Assembly (NCBI RefSeq): GCF_013282155.1
Contig: NZ_BLWI01000001.1
Coordinates: 310,001 to 374,000, forward strand
Direction: 5' to 3'
Source: Sulfitobacter sp. HGT1
GTDB lineage: Bacteria > Pseudomonadota > Alphaproteobacteria > Rhodobacterales > Rhodobacteraceae
DNA: 64,000 nucleotides
Part shown: positions 8,836 to 17,682 of the stretch, piece by piece
Numbering within the stretch: position 1 is the first letter of the stretch
Layout of the letters: each line of letters opens with the position of its first letter
Position numbers and translations under genes: made by a program
The notes under the pieces: generated by a model
Database searches by the model: none
What the model was told of the DNA's origin: nothing
The model's input: the letters and a program-made list of their open reading frames with translations, nothing else

Positions 8836-10293
8836 ATGCTTATGTTCGGTTTCAACAGCAAGATAAGGCGGGCGCGGGCTTTGGTACTTTCAAAAATTGC
8901 CGATGGTATTTGGCGGCAGGTCGAAAATGTACAGGACGGCGTGTCCGAGGTGTTCTTTGAGCCGGTCATCCGTCTGGGCGTCACCGGATTGGCGCGGTCG
9001 GGCAAGACGGTGTTCATCACCTCACTGGTGGCGAACCTGCTGGACCGGGGCCGGATGCCGGGGCTGCTGGCCGCGTCCGAGGGCCGGATAGAGGCCGCAT
9101 TCCTGCAACCCCAGCCTGATGATACCGTGCCGCGCTTTGATTATGAAAACCACCTGGCCGCGTTGACAGGCCCGACACCCCATTGGCCCGACAGCACCCG
9201 CGCGATCTCCGAACTGCGCCTTTCGTTGCGTGTGCGTCCCAACGGGCTGCTGGCGGGGTTTCAGGGGCCGCGCACGATCCATCTGGATATTGTCGATTAC
9301 CCCGGTGAATGGCTGCTGGATCTGGCGTTGATGGATGTCGATTACGCAGAATGGTCCGCGCAGGTTCTCAAGCGGATCGGAAACCGCGAAGAGGCGGCAG
9401 GCTATCGCGCATTGGTCGCTGACACTGATCCCATGGCCAGCCTGAACGAGCCCACGGCCCAAACCCTTGCCGCCAGCTTTGCTGACTATCTGCAAACGGC
9501 GCGTGCCAATGGCTATTCCGATTGCACGCCGGGGCGGTTCCTTTTGCCCGGTGATCTGGCGGGATCACCTGTGCTGACCTTTGCGCCCTTGCCCGGTGGC
9601 GACGGCCCGCGCGGGTCGTTGCTGCGTGAAATGGCGCGGCGCTTTGAGGCGTATAAACGCAAGGTCGTGCAGCCGTTTTTCCGCGACCACTTTGCCAAGA
9701 TCGACCGTCAGGTTGTGCTGGTCGATGCGCTTGGCGCGATCAATCAGGGCCCCCGTGCGGTCGAGGACCTGCGCGCCGCAATGAGCGAAATCCTCAGCAG
9801 TTTCAAGCCCGGTCGCAACGGGTTTCTGACGCAGCTCCTGCGCGGCAAACGGGTCGAAAAGATATTGTTCGCCGCGACCAAGGCCGACCATCTGCACCAT
9901 TCCCAACACGCCAGCCTGACCGCGATCATGGAGGCATTGACCCGCGAGGCCCGCGACCGTGCGCGGTTCGCAGGGGCAGGCACATCCGCGATGTCGCTGG
10001 CATCGCTGCGCGCCACGACCGAGGCGTCGATGGAGCATGGCGGCGAAACCTTGGATGTTGTGCGCGGCAGCTTGCTTGAGACCGGTAAAGAGGCGGCTTT
10101 CTATCCCGGCGAGCTGCCCAAAGACCCCGCGCATCTGCTGAGCCCCGCACGGGCGGGGGCGGAAAAATGGCTGGATCAGGATTACAAAATCATGCGCTTT
10201 GCCCCGGCCAAGCTGAACCTGCGCCCCGGTGACGGGCCACCGCACATCCGGTTGGACAAGGCGGCTGAATTCCTGATCGGGGACCGGTTGTGA
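8836..10293 (+). CDS. YcjX-like P-loop ATPase/GTPase
   Basis: About 485 residues of the YcjX/DUF463 family, P-loop proteins of unknown role. A Walker A loop lies in GLARSGKTVFITSLVANLL around residue 60, a switch-like IVDYPGEWLLDL segment around residue 155, and a KADHLHHSQH base-recognition-like motif further on. ATG 8836 or ATG 8842 is the likely start; the frame is open far upstream but that part lies opposite truA. The E. coli gene pair ycjX-ycjF is conserved and stress-induced (family knowledge). Here a GNAT gene sits between the two partners, with overlaps on both sides, implying one operon. Confidence 0.85.
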   Translation: MLMFGFNSKIRRARALVLSKIADGIWRQVENVQDGVSEVFFEPVIRLGVTGLARSGKTVFITSLVANLLDRGRMPGLLAASEGRIEAAFLQPQPDDTVPRFDYENHLAALTGPTPHWPDSTRAISELRLSLRVRPNGLLAGFQGPRTIHLDIVDYPGEWLLDLALMDVDYAEWSAQVLKRIGNREEAAGYRALVADTDPMASLNEPTAQTLAASFADYLQTARANGYSDCTPGRFLLPGDLAGSPVLTFAPLPGGDGPRGSLLREMARRFEAYKRKVVQPFFRDHFAKIDRQVVLVDALGAINQGPRAVEDLRAAMSEILSSFKPGRNGFLTQLLRGKRVEKILFAATKADHLHHSQHASLTAIMEALTREARDRARFAGAGTSAMSLASLRATTEASMEHGGETLDVVRGSLLETGKEAAFYPGELPKDPAHLLSPARAGAEKWLDQDYKIMRFAPAKLNLRPGDGPPHIRLDKAAEFLIGDRL

Positions 10294-10733
10294 TAAAACT
10301 ACGCAGGGCGCGGGATATGGACGCCGGCACTGTTGGCGCGATCCTGTCGGAATTCGTGGATACAACGGCGTGGATGCCGCGGATACACAGCCGCGCCCAA
10401 GACATCGCCCATGCCGCGCGTATGATTGATTTGGGGCGGGTCCATGTGGCCGAGCAGGAAGGCGCAATTGTCGGGTTTTACGCATTGAACGGCGAAGATC
10501 TGGATGCGCTTTATGTTGCTGCGGCAAATCGCGGGCAGGGTGTGGGGGCAGCGTTGCTTCGCCATGCGCAAGACGCGGTGGACCGTCTGGCGCTTTGGAC
10601 GTTTCAGGCCAATTCAGGTGCCCAGCGGTTTTATCTGCGCCAAGGCTTTGCAGAAGTGCAGCGTAGCGATGGCAGCAACAGCGATGAGAAATTGCCGGAC
10701 ATCAAATATGAATGGCAGCGGGGGGCGATGTAA
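10290..10733 (+). CDS. GNAT family N-acetyltransferase
   Basis: A 147-residue single-domain GNAT protein. The core strand-loop LDALYVAAANRGQGVGAALLRHA (split here, near residue 70-92) carries the acetyl-CoA loop RGQGVGAA, and the C-terminal NSGAQRFYLRQGFAEV block is standard. It starts with GTG in a 4-base GTGA overlap with the ycjX-like stop, and its own stop TAA overlaps the ATG of the ycjF-like gene. This tight embedding suggests it works with or is regulated with the pair, but the substrate is unknown. Confidence 0.87.
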   Translation: MIKLRRARDMDAGTVGAILSEFVDTTAWMPRIHSRAQDIAHAARMIDLGRVHVAEQEGAIVGFYALNGEDLDALYVAAANRGQGVGAALLRHAQDAVDRLALWTFQANSGAQRFYLRQGFAEVQRSDGSNSDEKLPDIKYEWQRGAM

Positions 10734-11746
10734 TGGCTAAGGGTCCGGTATTGTTTGATCTGGAAGAAGACGCGGCACCGCGCCCGTCTGTATCCGAGGC
10801 GCCGCCCGTTCCGGATGTCGGAATGGTCGCCCCCCAAGGTCAGGCGATGCAAATCGCGGCACGTCTGGCGGCGCGTAAACCGTCGAAACTGGTCAGGCTG
10901 TTCTGGTGGCTGCTGACGGCCTTTATCGGGGCGCTGGTGTCGATCACCGCGTGGAATTTCATCACCGGATTGATGGCCAGCTATCCGGTGATCGGGCTGG
11001 CAATGAGCGTTCTGATGGGGGCGTTGCTGGTGGTGGTCGCCCTGCTGTGCCTGCGAGAACTTGCGGCGTTCAGCAGGCTCGCGCGGCTGGACGGCCTGCA
11101 CCACGACGTTGGCCAGGCCTTGGCGCAAGATGATCTGAAAGCGGCGCGGTCGGTGACCGACCGGCTGGTCGCGTTGTACAAAGGGCGCGAAGATACCCGC
11201 TGGGGCCGCGACCGGCTTGCCGAGCTGCGCGAAGATCAACTGGACGCACATAGTTTGCTGGCGCTGGCCGAGGCCGAATTGCTCGGCCCGCTGGACATCG
11301 CCGCCAGCCGCGAGGTCGAAGCCGCCGCGCGGCAGGTGGCAACGGTGACAGCGCTGGTGCCACTGGCGCTGGCCGATGTGGCCGCCGCCCTGACCAGCAA
11401 CCTGCGCATGATCCGCCGTGTCGCCGAGATTTATGGCGGGCGATCGGGGTTTTTCGGGTCGTGGCGGCTGACGCGGGCGGTGTTGTCGCATTTGGTGGCG
11501 ACGGGGGCCGTGGCGGTGGGCGACGACATGCTGGAGCCGATTTTGGGCGGCACGATGCTGGCCAAGCTGTCGCGGCGTTTTGGCGAAGGGCTGGTGAACG
11601 GTGCGCTGACGGCGCGGGTCGGTGTTGCCGCGATGGAAGTCTGTCGCCCGATGCCGTTTTCGCAAGGGCGCAGACCGAAGGTGCGCAGCATCATCAAGCG
11701 GGCCTTGTCGGGGTTGTTTGGCAAAGGATCGCAGGCGCAGGAGTGA
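10733..11746 (+). CDS. YcjF-like inner-membrane protein (TIGR01620)
   Basis: About 337 residues of the YcjF/DUF697 family. After a charged N-terminal region, two hydrophobic segments are visible (LVRLFWWLLTAFIGALVSIT and VIGLAMSVLMGALLVVVALL), then a long soluble helical part with REVEAAARQVATVTALVPLA, and the DUF697-like C-terminal domain with GGRSGFFGSWRLTRAVLSHL. The start at 10733 overlaps the preceding stop (TAATG). Function is unknown in the family; the conserved ycjX-ycjF neighbourhood is the main clue. Confidence 0.85.
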   Translation: MAKGPVLFDLEEDAAPRPSVSEAPPVPDVGMVAPQGQAMQIAARLAARKPSKLVRLFWWLLTAFIGALVSITAWNFITGLMASYPVIGLAMSVLMGALLVVVALLCLRELAAFSRLARLDGLHHDVGQALAQDDLKAARSVTDRLVALYKGREDTRWGRDRLAELREDQLDAHSLLALAEAELLGPLDIAASREVEAAARQVATVTALVPLALADVAAALTSNLRMIRRVAEIYGGRSGFFGSWRLTRAVLSHLVATGAVAVGDDMLEPILGGTMLAKLSRRFGEGLVNGALTARVGVAAMEVCRPMPFSQGRRPKVRSIIKRALSGLFGKGSQAQE

Positions 11747-11758
11747 TCGGACCAACGG

Positions 11759-11803
11759 ATTGGGGCGCTGCCCCAAACCCCGGGATATTTAAGAGCCAGA
11801 GAA
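11759..11803. repeat. Rhodobacteraceae palindromic repeat, copy 2
   Basis: TTGGGGCGCTGCCCCAA hairpin followed by ACCCCGGGATATTTAAGAGC and CAGAGAAC. The tail is nearly the same as that of the copy at 59121. It lies just behind the ycjF-like gene in the 250-base gap before ileS; its G+C stem could also act in transcript 3' end formation. Confidence 0.7.
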
Positions 11804-11996
11804 CGAGGGGCGTAGGGGCTTGTCGCTTCTGGGTGGGGGGCTTATAAGGCGCGTCATGAGCCGGATATCCGCGATCATTATTCGAATTATTTTCCCGGCG
11901 CTCTGAATGCACGAGACGCCGGGCAGAGGTGTTTGAGATACTCGCACCGCACCTGAACATCTATTCCCCAATTCCGTTTGCCAAAGGACGCCCCCC

Positions 11997-14912
11997 ATGT
12001 GCGCCGACACGCCTGAAACAGTTGATTATAAATCCACGCTGAACCTGCCCAAGACCGATTTCCCGATGCGCGCGGGCCTGCCCAAGCGCGAGCCCGAGTG
12101 GCTGGCGCGGTGGGAGAAGATCGGCGTCTATGACCGGTTGCGTGAAAAAGAGGGCCGCACGCCGTTTACGCTGCATGATGGCCCGCCCTATGCCAACGGG
12201 CATCTGCACATCGGTCACGCGCTGAACAAGACGATCAAGGACATGATCGTGCGCAGCCACCAGATGATGGGTTTTGACGCGCGCTATATCCCCGGTTGGG
12301 ATTGTCACGGTCTGCCGATCGAATGGAAGATCGAGGAACAGTACCGCCAGAAGGGCAAGAACAAGGACGACGTGCCGATCAATGATTTCCGCGCCGAGTG
12401 CCGCAAGTTTGCCGCCGGTTGGGTGGACATCCAGCGCGAGGAATTCAAGCGTCTGGGCATCACCGGCAATTGGGCCGATCCGTATCTGACGATGGATTTC
12501 CACGCCGAGCGTGTGATCGCCGAGGAATTCATGAAGTTCCTGATGAACGGCACGCTGTATCAGGGCTCAAAGCCGGTGATGTGGTCGCCAGTTGAGAAGA
12601 CCGCCTTGGCCGAGGCCGAGGTCGAGTATCACGACAAGGAAAGCTTTACCATCTGGGTGAAGTTCAAGGTTGTGGGCACGGGCGATGCCGGGCTGGACGG
12701 GGCGCAGGTCGTGATCTGGACCACGACGCCCTGGACCATGCCGAGCAACAAGGCCGTCGTTTATGGCGAAGGCATTTCCTATGGCCTGTACGAAGTGACG
12801 GGTTGCCCTGAGGAATCCTGGGTCACGGTCGGGGATCGCTATATCCTGTCCGACGCTATGGCGATGGAGGTTTTCGGGCGTGCGCGTCTGGACGAGACAC
12901 AGGTGCGCCGCCTGTCTGATGTGACGCAGGATGATCTGGCCAAGATCAAGTTGCAGCATCCGCTGGCCGGGGCTGAGGGCGGCAATGGCGAGTGGGATGA
13001 TCTGCGCGACTTCCGCGCTGCAGATTTCGTGACCGATACCGAAGGCACGGGTTTTGTGCATTGCGCGCCAAGCCACGGTCTTGAGGAATATGAGCTTTAC
13101 CGCGATCTGGGCATGTTGGAGCAGGTGATCACCTATAACGTGGTCGAAGACGGGTCGTTCCGCACGGACCTGCCGTTCTTTGGCGGCAAGGCGATCCTGA
13201 AGCCCAATGGTAAGGAAGGTGACGCGAACACCGCCGTGATCAACAAGCTGGTCGAGGTGGGCGGTTTGCTGGCACGTGGCAAGATCAAGCACAGCTATCC
13301 GCACAGCTGGCGGTCCAAGGCACCGGTGATCTATCGCAACACGCCGCAGTGGTTTGCCGCCATCGACAAGCCCGTTGGTGACGGGTTGGATACCTTTGGC
13401 AAGACCATCCGCGAACGTGCCCTGACCGAGATTGATAACGTCAACTGGGTGCCGAAAAAGGGCCGCAACCGACTGTATTCGATGATGGAGGCACGGCCTG
13501 ACTGGGTGTTGTCGCGTCAACGTGCGTGGGGTGTGCCGCTGACCTGCTTTACCAAGAAAGGTGCGCTGCCGACTGATGCTGATTTCCTGCTGCGCAACCC
13601 CGACGTTAACAAGCGCGTCGTCGAGGCCTTCGAGGCAGACGGTGCAGATGTCTGGTACGAGGATGGCGCGAAAGAGCGGTTCCTGGGCGGGATCGTGAAC
13701 CCTAACGATTATAATCAGGTGTTCGACATTCTGGACGTTTGGTTTGATTCGGGTTCGACCCATGCATTCGTTCTGCGCGACCGCCCCGACGGCACCAAAG
13801 ACGGCATCGCTGATGTCTATATGGAAGGCACCGACCAGCACCGGGGCTGGTTCCATTCGTCGCTGCTGCAATCGGTTGGCACCACGGGCCACGCGCCTTA
13901 TCGCAATGTGGTAACGCATGGTTTCACGCTGGATGCCAAGGGCATGAAAATGTCCAAATCCATCGGCAACACCATCGTGCCGGAAAAGATCGTGCAGCAA
14001 TATGGCGCGGATATCCTGCGGCTTTGGGTGGCGCAGACCGATTATACGGCGGACCAGCGGATCGGGGATGAGATCCTCAAAGGTGTCGCGGACAGCTATC
14101 GCCGGTTGCGCAACACGATGCGCTATATGCTGGGGTCGCTCACGGATTTCGACAAGTCCAAAGCTGTCGCAATCGAGGACATGCCCGAGCTGGAGCGTCT
14201 GATCCTGCACAAGCTGGCCGTTCTGGATGGCGTTGTGCGCGAAGGCTATGCCAAGTTCGACTTCCAGGGTGTCTTCCGCGCGGTGTTCGAATTTGCGACG
14301 CTTGATCTGTCGTCCTTCTATTTCGATATCCGCAAGGATGCGTTGTATTGCGACGGTGACACGACCCGCAAACTGGCCGCTTTGACCGTGCTGGATCACC
14401 TGTACAACCGTCTGACCATCTGGCTGGCCCCGATCCTTGTCTTCACGATGGAGGAAGTCTGGCTGGAGCGTCATGCAGATGAAAATACGTCGGTGCATTT
14501 GCAGGACTTCCCCGAAACGCCTGCCGCATGGCGCGACGATGTGTTGGCCGCCCGTGCGGAAAAGCTGCGTGCCGTGCGCCGCGTCGTAACGGGGGCGTTG
14601 GAAGAGCAGCGTACAGCCAAGGTGATCGGTTCATCGCTGGAAGCATCGCCAACCGTCTATCTTGCGCCCGAATATGCCGAGATCATCACTGACCCGGAAA
14701 CCTTTGCTGATTTGTGCATCACCAGCCAGATCACCCTGACGACCGGGGATGCCCCCGAGGGCGCATGGACATCCGATGATGTGGCGGGGGTTGCCGTGGT
14801 CTTTGCCAAGGCCGAGGGCGAGAAATGCGCGCGGTGCTGGAAAGTGCTGCCAGACGTTGGCACCCATGCGCACCCGGCCGTGTGCAAGCGGTGTGACGAT
14901 GCAGTGTCCTAA
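11997..14912 (+). CDS. ileS: Isoleucyl-tRNA synthetase
   Basis: A 971-residue class-I aminoacyl-tRNA synthetase charging tRNA-Ile. Seen: HIGH motif in PYANGHLHIGHALNKTI (residues 71-74), GWDCHGLPIEWK, the CP1 editing domain region with TTPWTMPSNKAVV, the catalytic WFDSGSTHAF, and KMSKS in KGMKMSKSIGN near residue 650. The C-terminal zinc finger is complete: CARCWKVLPDVG followed by CKRCDDAV. The ATG has AAAGGA about ten bases upstream. Length is normal for the bacterial type with zinc finger, so it is predicted functional. Confidence 0.97.
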   Translation: MCADTPETVDYKSTLNLPKTDFPMRAGLPKREPEWLARWEKIGVYDRLREKEGRTPFTLHDGPPYANGHLHIGHALNKTIKDMIVRSHQMMGFDARYIPGWDCHGLPIEWKIEEQYRQKGKNKDDVPINDFRAECRKFAAGWVDIQREEFKRLGITGNWADPYLTMDFHAERVIAEEFMKFLMNGTLYQGSKPVMWSPVEKTALAEAEVEYHDKESFTIWVKFKVVGTGDAGLDGAQVVIWTTTPWTMPSNKAVVYGEGISYGLYEVTGCPEESWVTVGDRYILSDAMAMEVFGRARLDETQVRRLSDVTQDDLAKIKLQHPLAGAEGGNGEWDDLRDFRAADFVTDTEGTGFVHCAPSHGLEEYELYRDLGMLEQVITYNVVEDGSFRTDLPFFGGKAILKPNGKEGDANTAVINKLVEVGGLLARGKIKHSYPHSWRSKAPVIYRNTPQWFAAIDKPVGDGLDTFGKTIRERALTEIDNVNWVPKKGRNRLYSMMEARPDWVLSRQRAWGVPLTCFTKKGALPTDADFLLRNPDVNKRVVEAFEADGADVWYEDGAKERFLGGIVNPNDYNQVFDILDVWFDSGSTHAFVLRDRPDGTKDGIADVYMEGTDQHRGWFHSSLLQSVGTTGHAPYRNVVTHGFTLDAKGMKMSKSIGNTIVPEKIVQQYGADILRLWVAQTDYTADQRIGDEILKGVADSYRRLRNTMRYMLGSLTDFDKSKAVAIEDMPELERLILHKLAVLDGVVREGYAKFDFQGVFRAVFEFATLDLSSFYFDIRKDALYCDGDTTRKLAALTVLDHLYNRLTIWLAPILVFTMEEVWLERHADENTSVHLQDFPETPAAWRDDVLAARAEKLRAVRRVVTGALEEQRTAKVIGSSLEASPTVYLAPEYAEIITDPETFADLCITSQITLTTGDAPEGAWTSDDVAGVAVVFAKAEGEKCARCWKVLPDVGTHAHPAVCKRCDDAVS

Positions 14913-14940
14913 GGCGGGGTTGCACCCCGGTTGCGTCTAG

Positions 14941-15399
14941 GTGGCTCTGCAACAGTCCATCCAGACGCAATTCGGGATGCTGACGGTGACCGAAGAGGCA
15001 GGCGCAATCACGCGCCTGTCTTGGGGGGCTGCTCGGGATCAACACCGCAGTGATCTTCTGGATGCCGCTACCCGTCAGCTTGCCAGCTTTGACACAGGCG
15101 CGTTGACCGAATTCACGCTTCCCCTGCGGGTCGGGGGCAGCGGTTTTCTAAGGGCGGTGTGCGATGCGATATGCGCGATTCCCTTTGGTGAAACCCGCAC
15201 CTATGGCGAGATCGCCAAGGATCTGAATGCCCCCGCGCAGGCGGTGGGGCAGGCCTGCGGGCAAAATCCGATTCCCGTCATCATCCCGTGCCACCGCGTG
15301 ATGGGGGCCAAGGGCCTGACCGGCTATTCAGGGGCAGGGGGGATCGAGACGAAAATCGCATTGCTGCGCCATGAAGGGGCGGCAGGATTGTTGATATAG
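14941..15399 (+). CDS. ogt: Methylated-DNA-protein cysteine methyltransferase
   Basis: A 152-residue O6-alkylguanine-DNA alkyltransferase that removes alkyl groups from guanine or thymine by suicidal transfer to cysteine. The active site PVIIPCHRVMGAKGLTGYSG is complete, with the DNA-recognition helix in FGETRTYGEIAKDLNAPAQA. There is no Ada-type regulatory domain, so Ogt rather than Ada. The start is GTG at 14941, 28 bases behind ileS; a short CGGGGT/ACCCCG hairpin (14915-14929) lies between. Confidence 0.9.
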   Translation: MALQQSIQTQFGMLTVTEEAGAITRLSWGAARDQHRSDLLDAATRQLASFDTGALTEFTLPLRVGGSGFLRAVCDAICAIPFGETRTYGEIAKDLNAPAQAVGQACGQNPIPVIIPCHRVMGAKGLTGYSGAGGIETKIALLRHEGAAGLLI

Positions 15400-15443
15400 G
15401 GCAATTGTGTTGAGCGGCGCAAAGCGTGGGTTAGAAACCTACC

Positions 15444-16139
15444 CTATATATCCCGTTCGTACAGAAACTGTTGCGCGACACCGGCAAAGGTCAGGTAAAG
15501 GCTGGTCAGGACCAGACCCCAATGTGCCCAGCTTTCTGGGTGAAAATCGACCCAGGCGGCCCATCCTGCGAAAAATGTCCACGCCAGCGCCATTGGCAAG
15601 GTAACCGGCCGCCAGCGTTCGGTGCGCACGGGATGCACGAATTTGAGCGGCGCAAACATGGTGACTGCAAGGAAGGTGACCAAAATCAACGACACCCACC
15701 ATGGCGGCGACAATGCAAACAGCACCAGCACCAGCATGTTCCAGCACCCCGGAAAGCCCCAGAACGAATTGTCTTTCGTCTTCATCCGGGTGTCACAGAA
15801 ATACATCGCACTTGCGAAGGTGATGATGATGATCATGACCCAGCCGCTCCAGCCGTCCATCAGGCCCGATTTGAACAGGGCAAAGGCAGGGATGAAAACA
15901 TAGGTAAGATAGTCGATAATCAGGTCCAAAAGGACCCCGTCAAACTGCGGCGCATTTGTTTTGACGTCGTATTTGCGGGCCAATGGGCCGTCGATACCAT
16001 CAACAAAAAAGGCAACAACCAGCCATAGGAACATCAAATCCCATTTCTGGTCGACAGCCGCCAGCATCGCCAACATGGCAAATATCGCGCCGGTTGCAGT
16101 GAACAAATGAACAAGAAGGGCGCGTGACTGGATACTCAT
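15444..16139 (-). CDS. pcs: Phosphatidylcholine synthase
   Basis: A 231-residue integral membrane CDP-alcohol phosphatidyltransferase. The signature D-x2-D-G-x2-A-R followed by G-x3-D-x3-D is seen as DGIDGPLARKYD and FDGVLLDLIIDYLTYV. The last block and the length match bacterial Pcs, which condenses CDP-diacylglycerol with choline. About seven or eight hydrophobic segments follow. This suggests phosphatidylcholine in the membrane made directly from choline. It is monocistronic and divergent from rpmB. Confidence 0.9.
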   Translation of the reverse strand: MSIQSRALLVHLFTATGAIFAMLAMLAAVDQKWDLMFLWLVVAFFVDGIDGPLARKYDVKTNAPQFDGVLLDLIIDYLTYVFIPAFALFKSGLMDGWSGWVMIIIITFASAMYFCDTRMKTKDNSFWGFPGCWNMLVLVLFALSPPWWVSLILVTFLAVTMFAPLKFVHPVRTERWRPVTLPMALAWTFFAGWAAWVDFHPESWAHWGLVLTSLYLTFAGVAQQFLYERDI

Positions 16140-16207
16140 TCATCACAGATGCCAAATCTTTCTGGTAAGTGCAAAAGGAAAAGCGCAAGGAACTGGTTAG
16201 GCTTGGG

Positions 16208-16236
16208 TTGACCCCGCTTGTGATTCCGCCTAAAGC
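16208..16236 (+). promoter_or_regulatory. Candidate sigma-70 promoter of rpmB
   Basis: TTGACC (16208-16213) and TAAAGC (16231-16236) separated by 17 bases, about 90 bases before rpmB. The -35 is good and the -10 weak, so this is only a candidate. Confidence 0.35.
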
Positions 16237-16327
16237 CTGACAACCAATTTCAGGGTTGCCCTTGTGCAGCCCATTCGGGTGTTGGGTCGGATCGCCGATT
16301 ACACCTCTGTAGCAAAAGGATGAACCC

Positions 16328-16627
16328 ATGTCGCGCGTTTGCGAATTGACCGGAAAAGGCCCGATGTCGGGCAACAACGTAAGCCACGCCAAAAACCGCA
16401 CACGTCGCCGGTTCTTGCCGAACCTGAACGATGTGACTTTGCAGTCCGAAGCACTGGGTCGCAGCTTCAAGTTCCGCATTTCTGCGGCTGCTTTGCGCAC
16501 AGTCGACCACCGCGGTGGTCTGGACGCGTTCATGGCCAAAGCAAAGGACACAGAACTGTCCGGCAACGCTTTGAAAGTGAAAAAGGCGATTGCAAAGTCC
16601 AGCGCGACTGCTGACGCTCTTTCCTAA
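16328..16627 (+). CDS. rpmB: 50S ribosomal protein L28
   Basis: A 99-residue L28 of the large ribosomal subunit. The N-terminus [20 protein letters not shown] and the basic stretch [13 protein letters not shown] identify it; the C-terminal extension with [14 protein letters not shown] is usual in alphaproteobacteria. Ribosome-binding site AAAGGATG precedes the ATG. It is followed by a strong terminator. Confidence 0.97.
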   Translation: MSRVCELTGKGPMSGNNVSHAKNRTRRRFLPNLNDVTLQSEALGRSFKFRISAAALRTVDHRGGLDAFMAKAKDTELSGNALKVKKAIAKSSATADALS

Positions 16628-16646
16628 GACCTTCTAAAGTTTATTC

Positions 16647-16684
16647 ACGCAACCCTGGCTTAACCGCCGGGGTTGCGTCGTTTT
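16647..16684 (+). terminator. Rho-independent terminator of rpmB
   Basis: 13-bp stem with one G-T pair (ACGCAACCCTGGC 16647-16659 with GCCGGGGTTGCGT 16666-16678), 6-base loop, then CGTTTT. It lies 20 bases after the rpmB stop. Confidence 0.85.
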
Positions 16685-16726
16685 AACCTGTCGAAACTCT
16701 TTTGCAGCTTTGTTATTATTGCCGAT

Positions 16727-17071
16727 ATGTTGAACCGTTCCTTCATTGCTGTCTTGCTTGCCTTGGTATTGGGGCTGACCAGCCAAAGCATGGCCGTCGC
16801 GCGCGGCGCGTCTGCGGCAACGGGGCAGATGGTTCTGTGTACAGGGGCAGGGCCGGTCGCGGTCTATCTGGATGCCAAGGGGCAGCCGACATCGGCCCCG
16901 CATATTTGCCCTGATTCTGCGTTAAACATTTCGGTCGCGGGTCCTGTCGCCCTGCTTGATGCGCCTGCGCGCCTGATCGTGTTTCGCCGCTTTGTGGGCC
17001 ACCCCAAGGTGCAGGAAATCGCGCGGCCCAAGCTGCGCCCCGATACGCGCGCGCCCCCTGTGACTGTCTGA
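16727..17071 (+). CDS. Small secreted protein, DUF2946-like
   Basis: A 114-residue protein with a clear signal peptide (LNRSFIAVLLALVLGLTSQS then MAVARG). The mature part has MVLCTGAGPVAVYLDAKGQP and HICPDS, i.e. a pair of Cys separated by about 25 residues with a His next to the second, resembling the DUF2946 family of small exported proteins found beside copper genes. The start at 16727 is chosen because it begins the signal peptide; an upstream ATG at 16673 lies in the rpmB terminator. It is 42 bases ahead of the copper chaperone gene, so a shared copper role is inferred, not shown. Confidence 0.68.
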   Translation: MLNRSFIAVLLALVLGLTSQSMAVARGASAATGQMVLCTGAGPVAVYLDAKGQPTSAPHICPDSALNISVAGPVALLDAPARLIVFRRFVGHPKVQEIARPKLRPDTRAPPVTV

Positions 17072-17113
17072 AAACCAATCCTTTCTAGACATATCAAAAC
17101 ACAGGAATACCCA

Positions 17114-17650
17114 ATGAAACTTGCTTCTTTTACCCGCGCGGTCTGCGCGATCCTTCTGCTGTCTGCTGGCCCTTTGGCGGCCCAAGGCATGGTGGTTCAT
17201 GACGCCTATGCCCGCAGTTCCACCGCGTCATCGACATCCGGCGCGGCGTTTATGGTGCTGATGAACCATTCAGGTGCCGATGACCGCCTGATTGGTGCAT
17301 CGTCGGATGTGGCTGAAAAGGTCGAACTCCACCAGCACGCCGAAGACGCCAATGGCGTGATGCGCATGGGCGAGATCGAAGGCGGCGTTCCGGTCGCCAA
17401 TGACGAGGCTCATGTCTTTGAACGTGGCGGCGATCACCTGATGTTCATGGGGCTCAAGCAGCCATTGACCCAAGGCGACGTAATCAGGGTGACGCTTGAG
17501 TTCGAAAAGGCCGGCGCGGTCGAAATCGACATCATCGTGGATCAGGAACGCCAGCCCGATGAGGGCGCGATGAACCACGGCACCATGGATCATAGCAAAA
17601 TGGGCCATGACAGCATGAAACGCTCGGACGATACCAAGGCCTCCGAATAA
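17114..17650 (+). CDS. PCu(A)C-type periplasmic copper chaperone
   Basis: A 178-residue exported protein with a signal peptide ending near AGPLAAQG. The core has VELHQHAEDANGVMRMGEIE followed about 20 residues later by GGDHLMFMGL, which fits the His/Met copper(I) motif of PCu(A)C proteins that deliver copper to cytochrome oxidase. The C-terminal tail (about 150-178) is rich in Met and His (MNHGTMDHSKMGHDSMK), a second likely copper-binding arm. It is probably cotranscribed with the preceding small secreted protein. Confidence 0.9.
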   Translation: MKLASFTRAVCAILLLSAGPLAAQGMVVHDAYARSSTASSTSGAAFMVLMNHSGADDRLIGASSDVAEKVELHQHAEDANGVMRMGEIEGGVPVANDEAHVFERGGDHLMFMGLKQPLTQGDVIRVTLEFEKAGAVEIDIIVDQERQPDEGAMNHGTMDHSKMGHDSMKRSDDTKASE

Positions 17651-17682
17651 GGCAGCTATCATCGGCGGTCAGGGCAAAGGCG

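Noticed and set aside
12567-14498. Long minus-strand open frame (643 codons) opposite ileS
   Set aside because: It lies wholly antisense to an unmistakable ileS, has no recognisable motifs, and is a product of codon bias in G+C-rich DNA.
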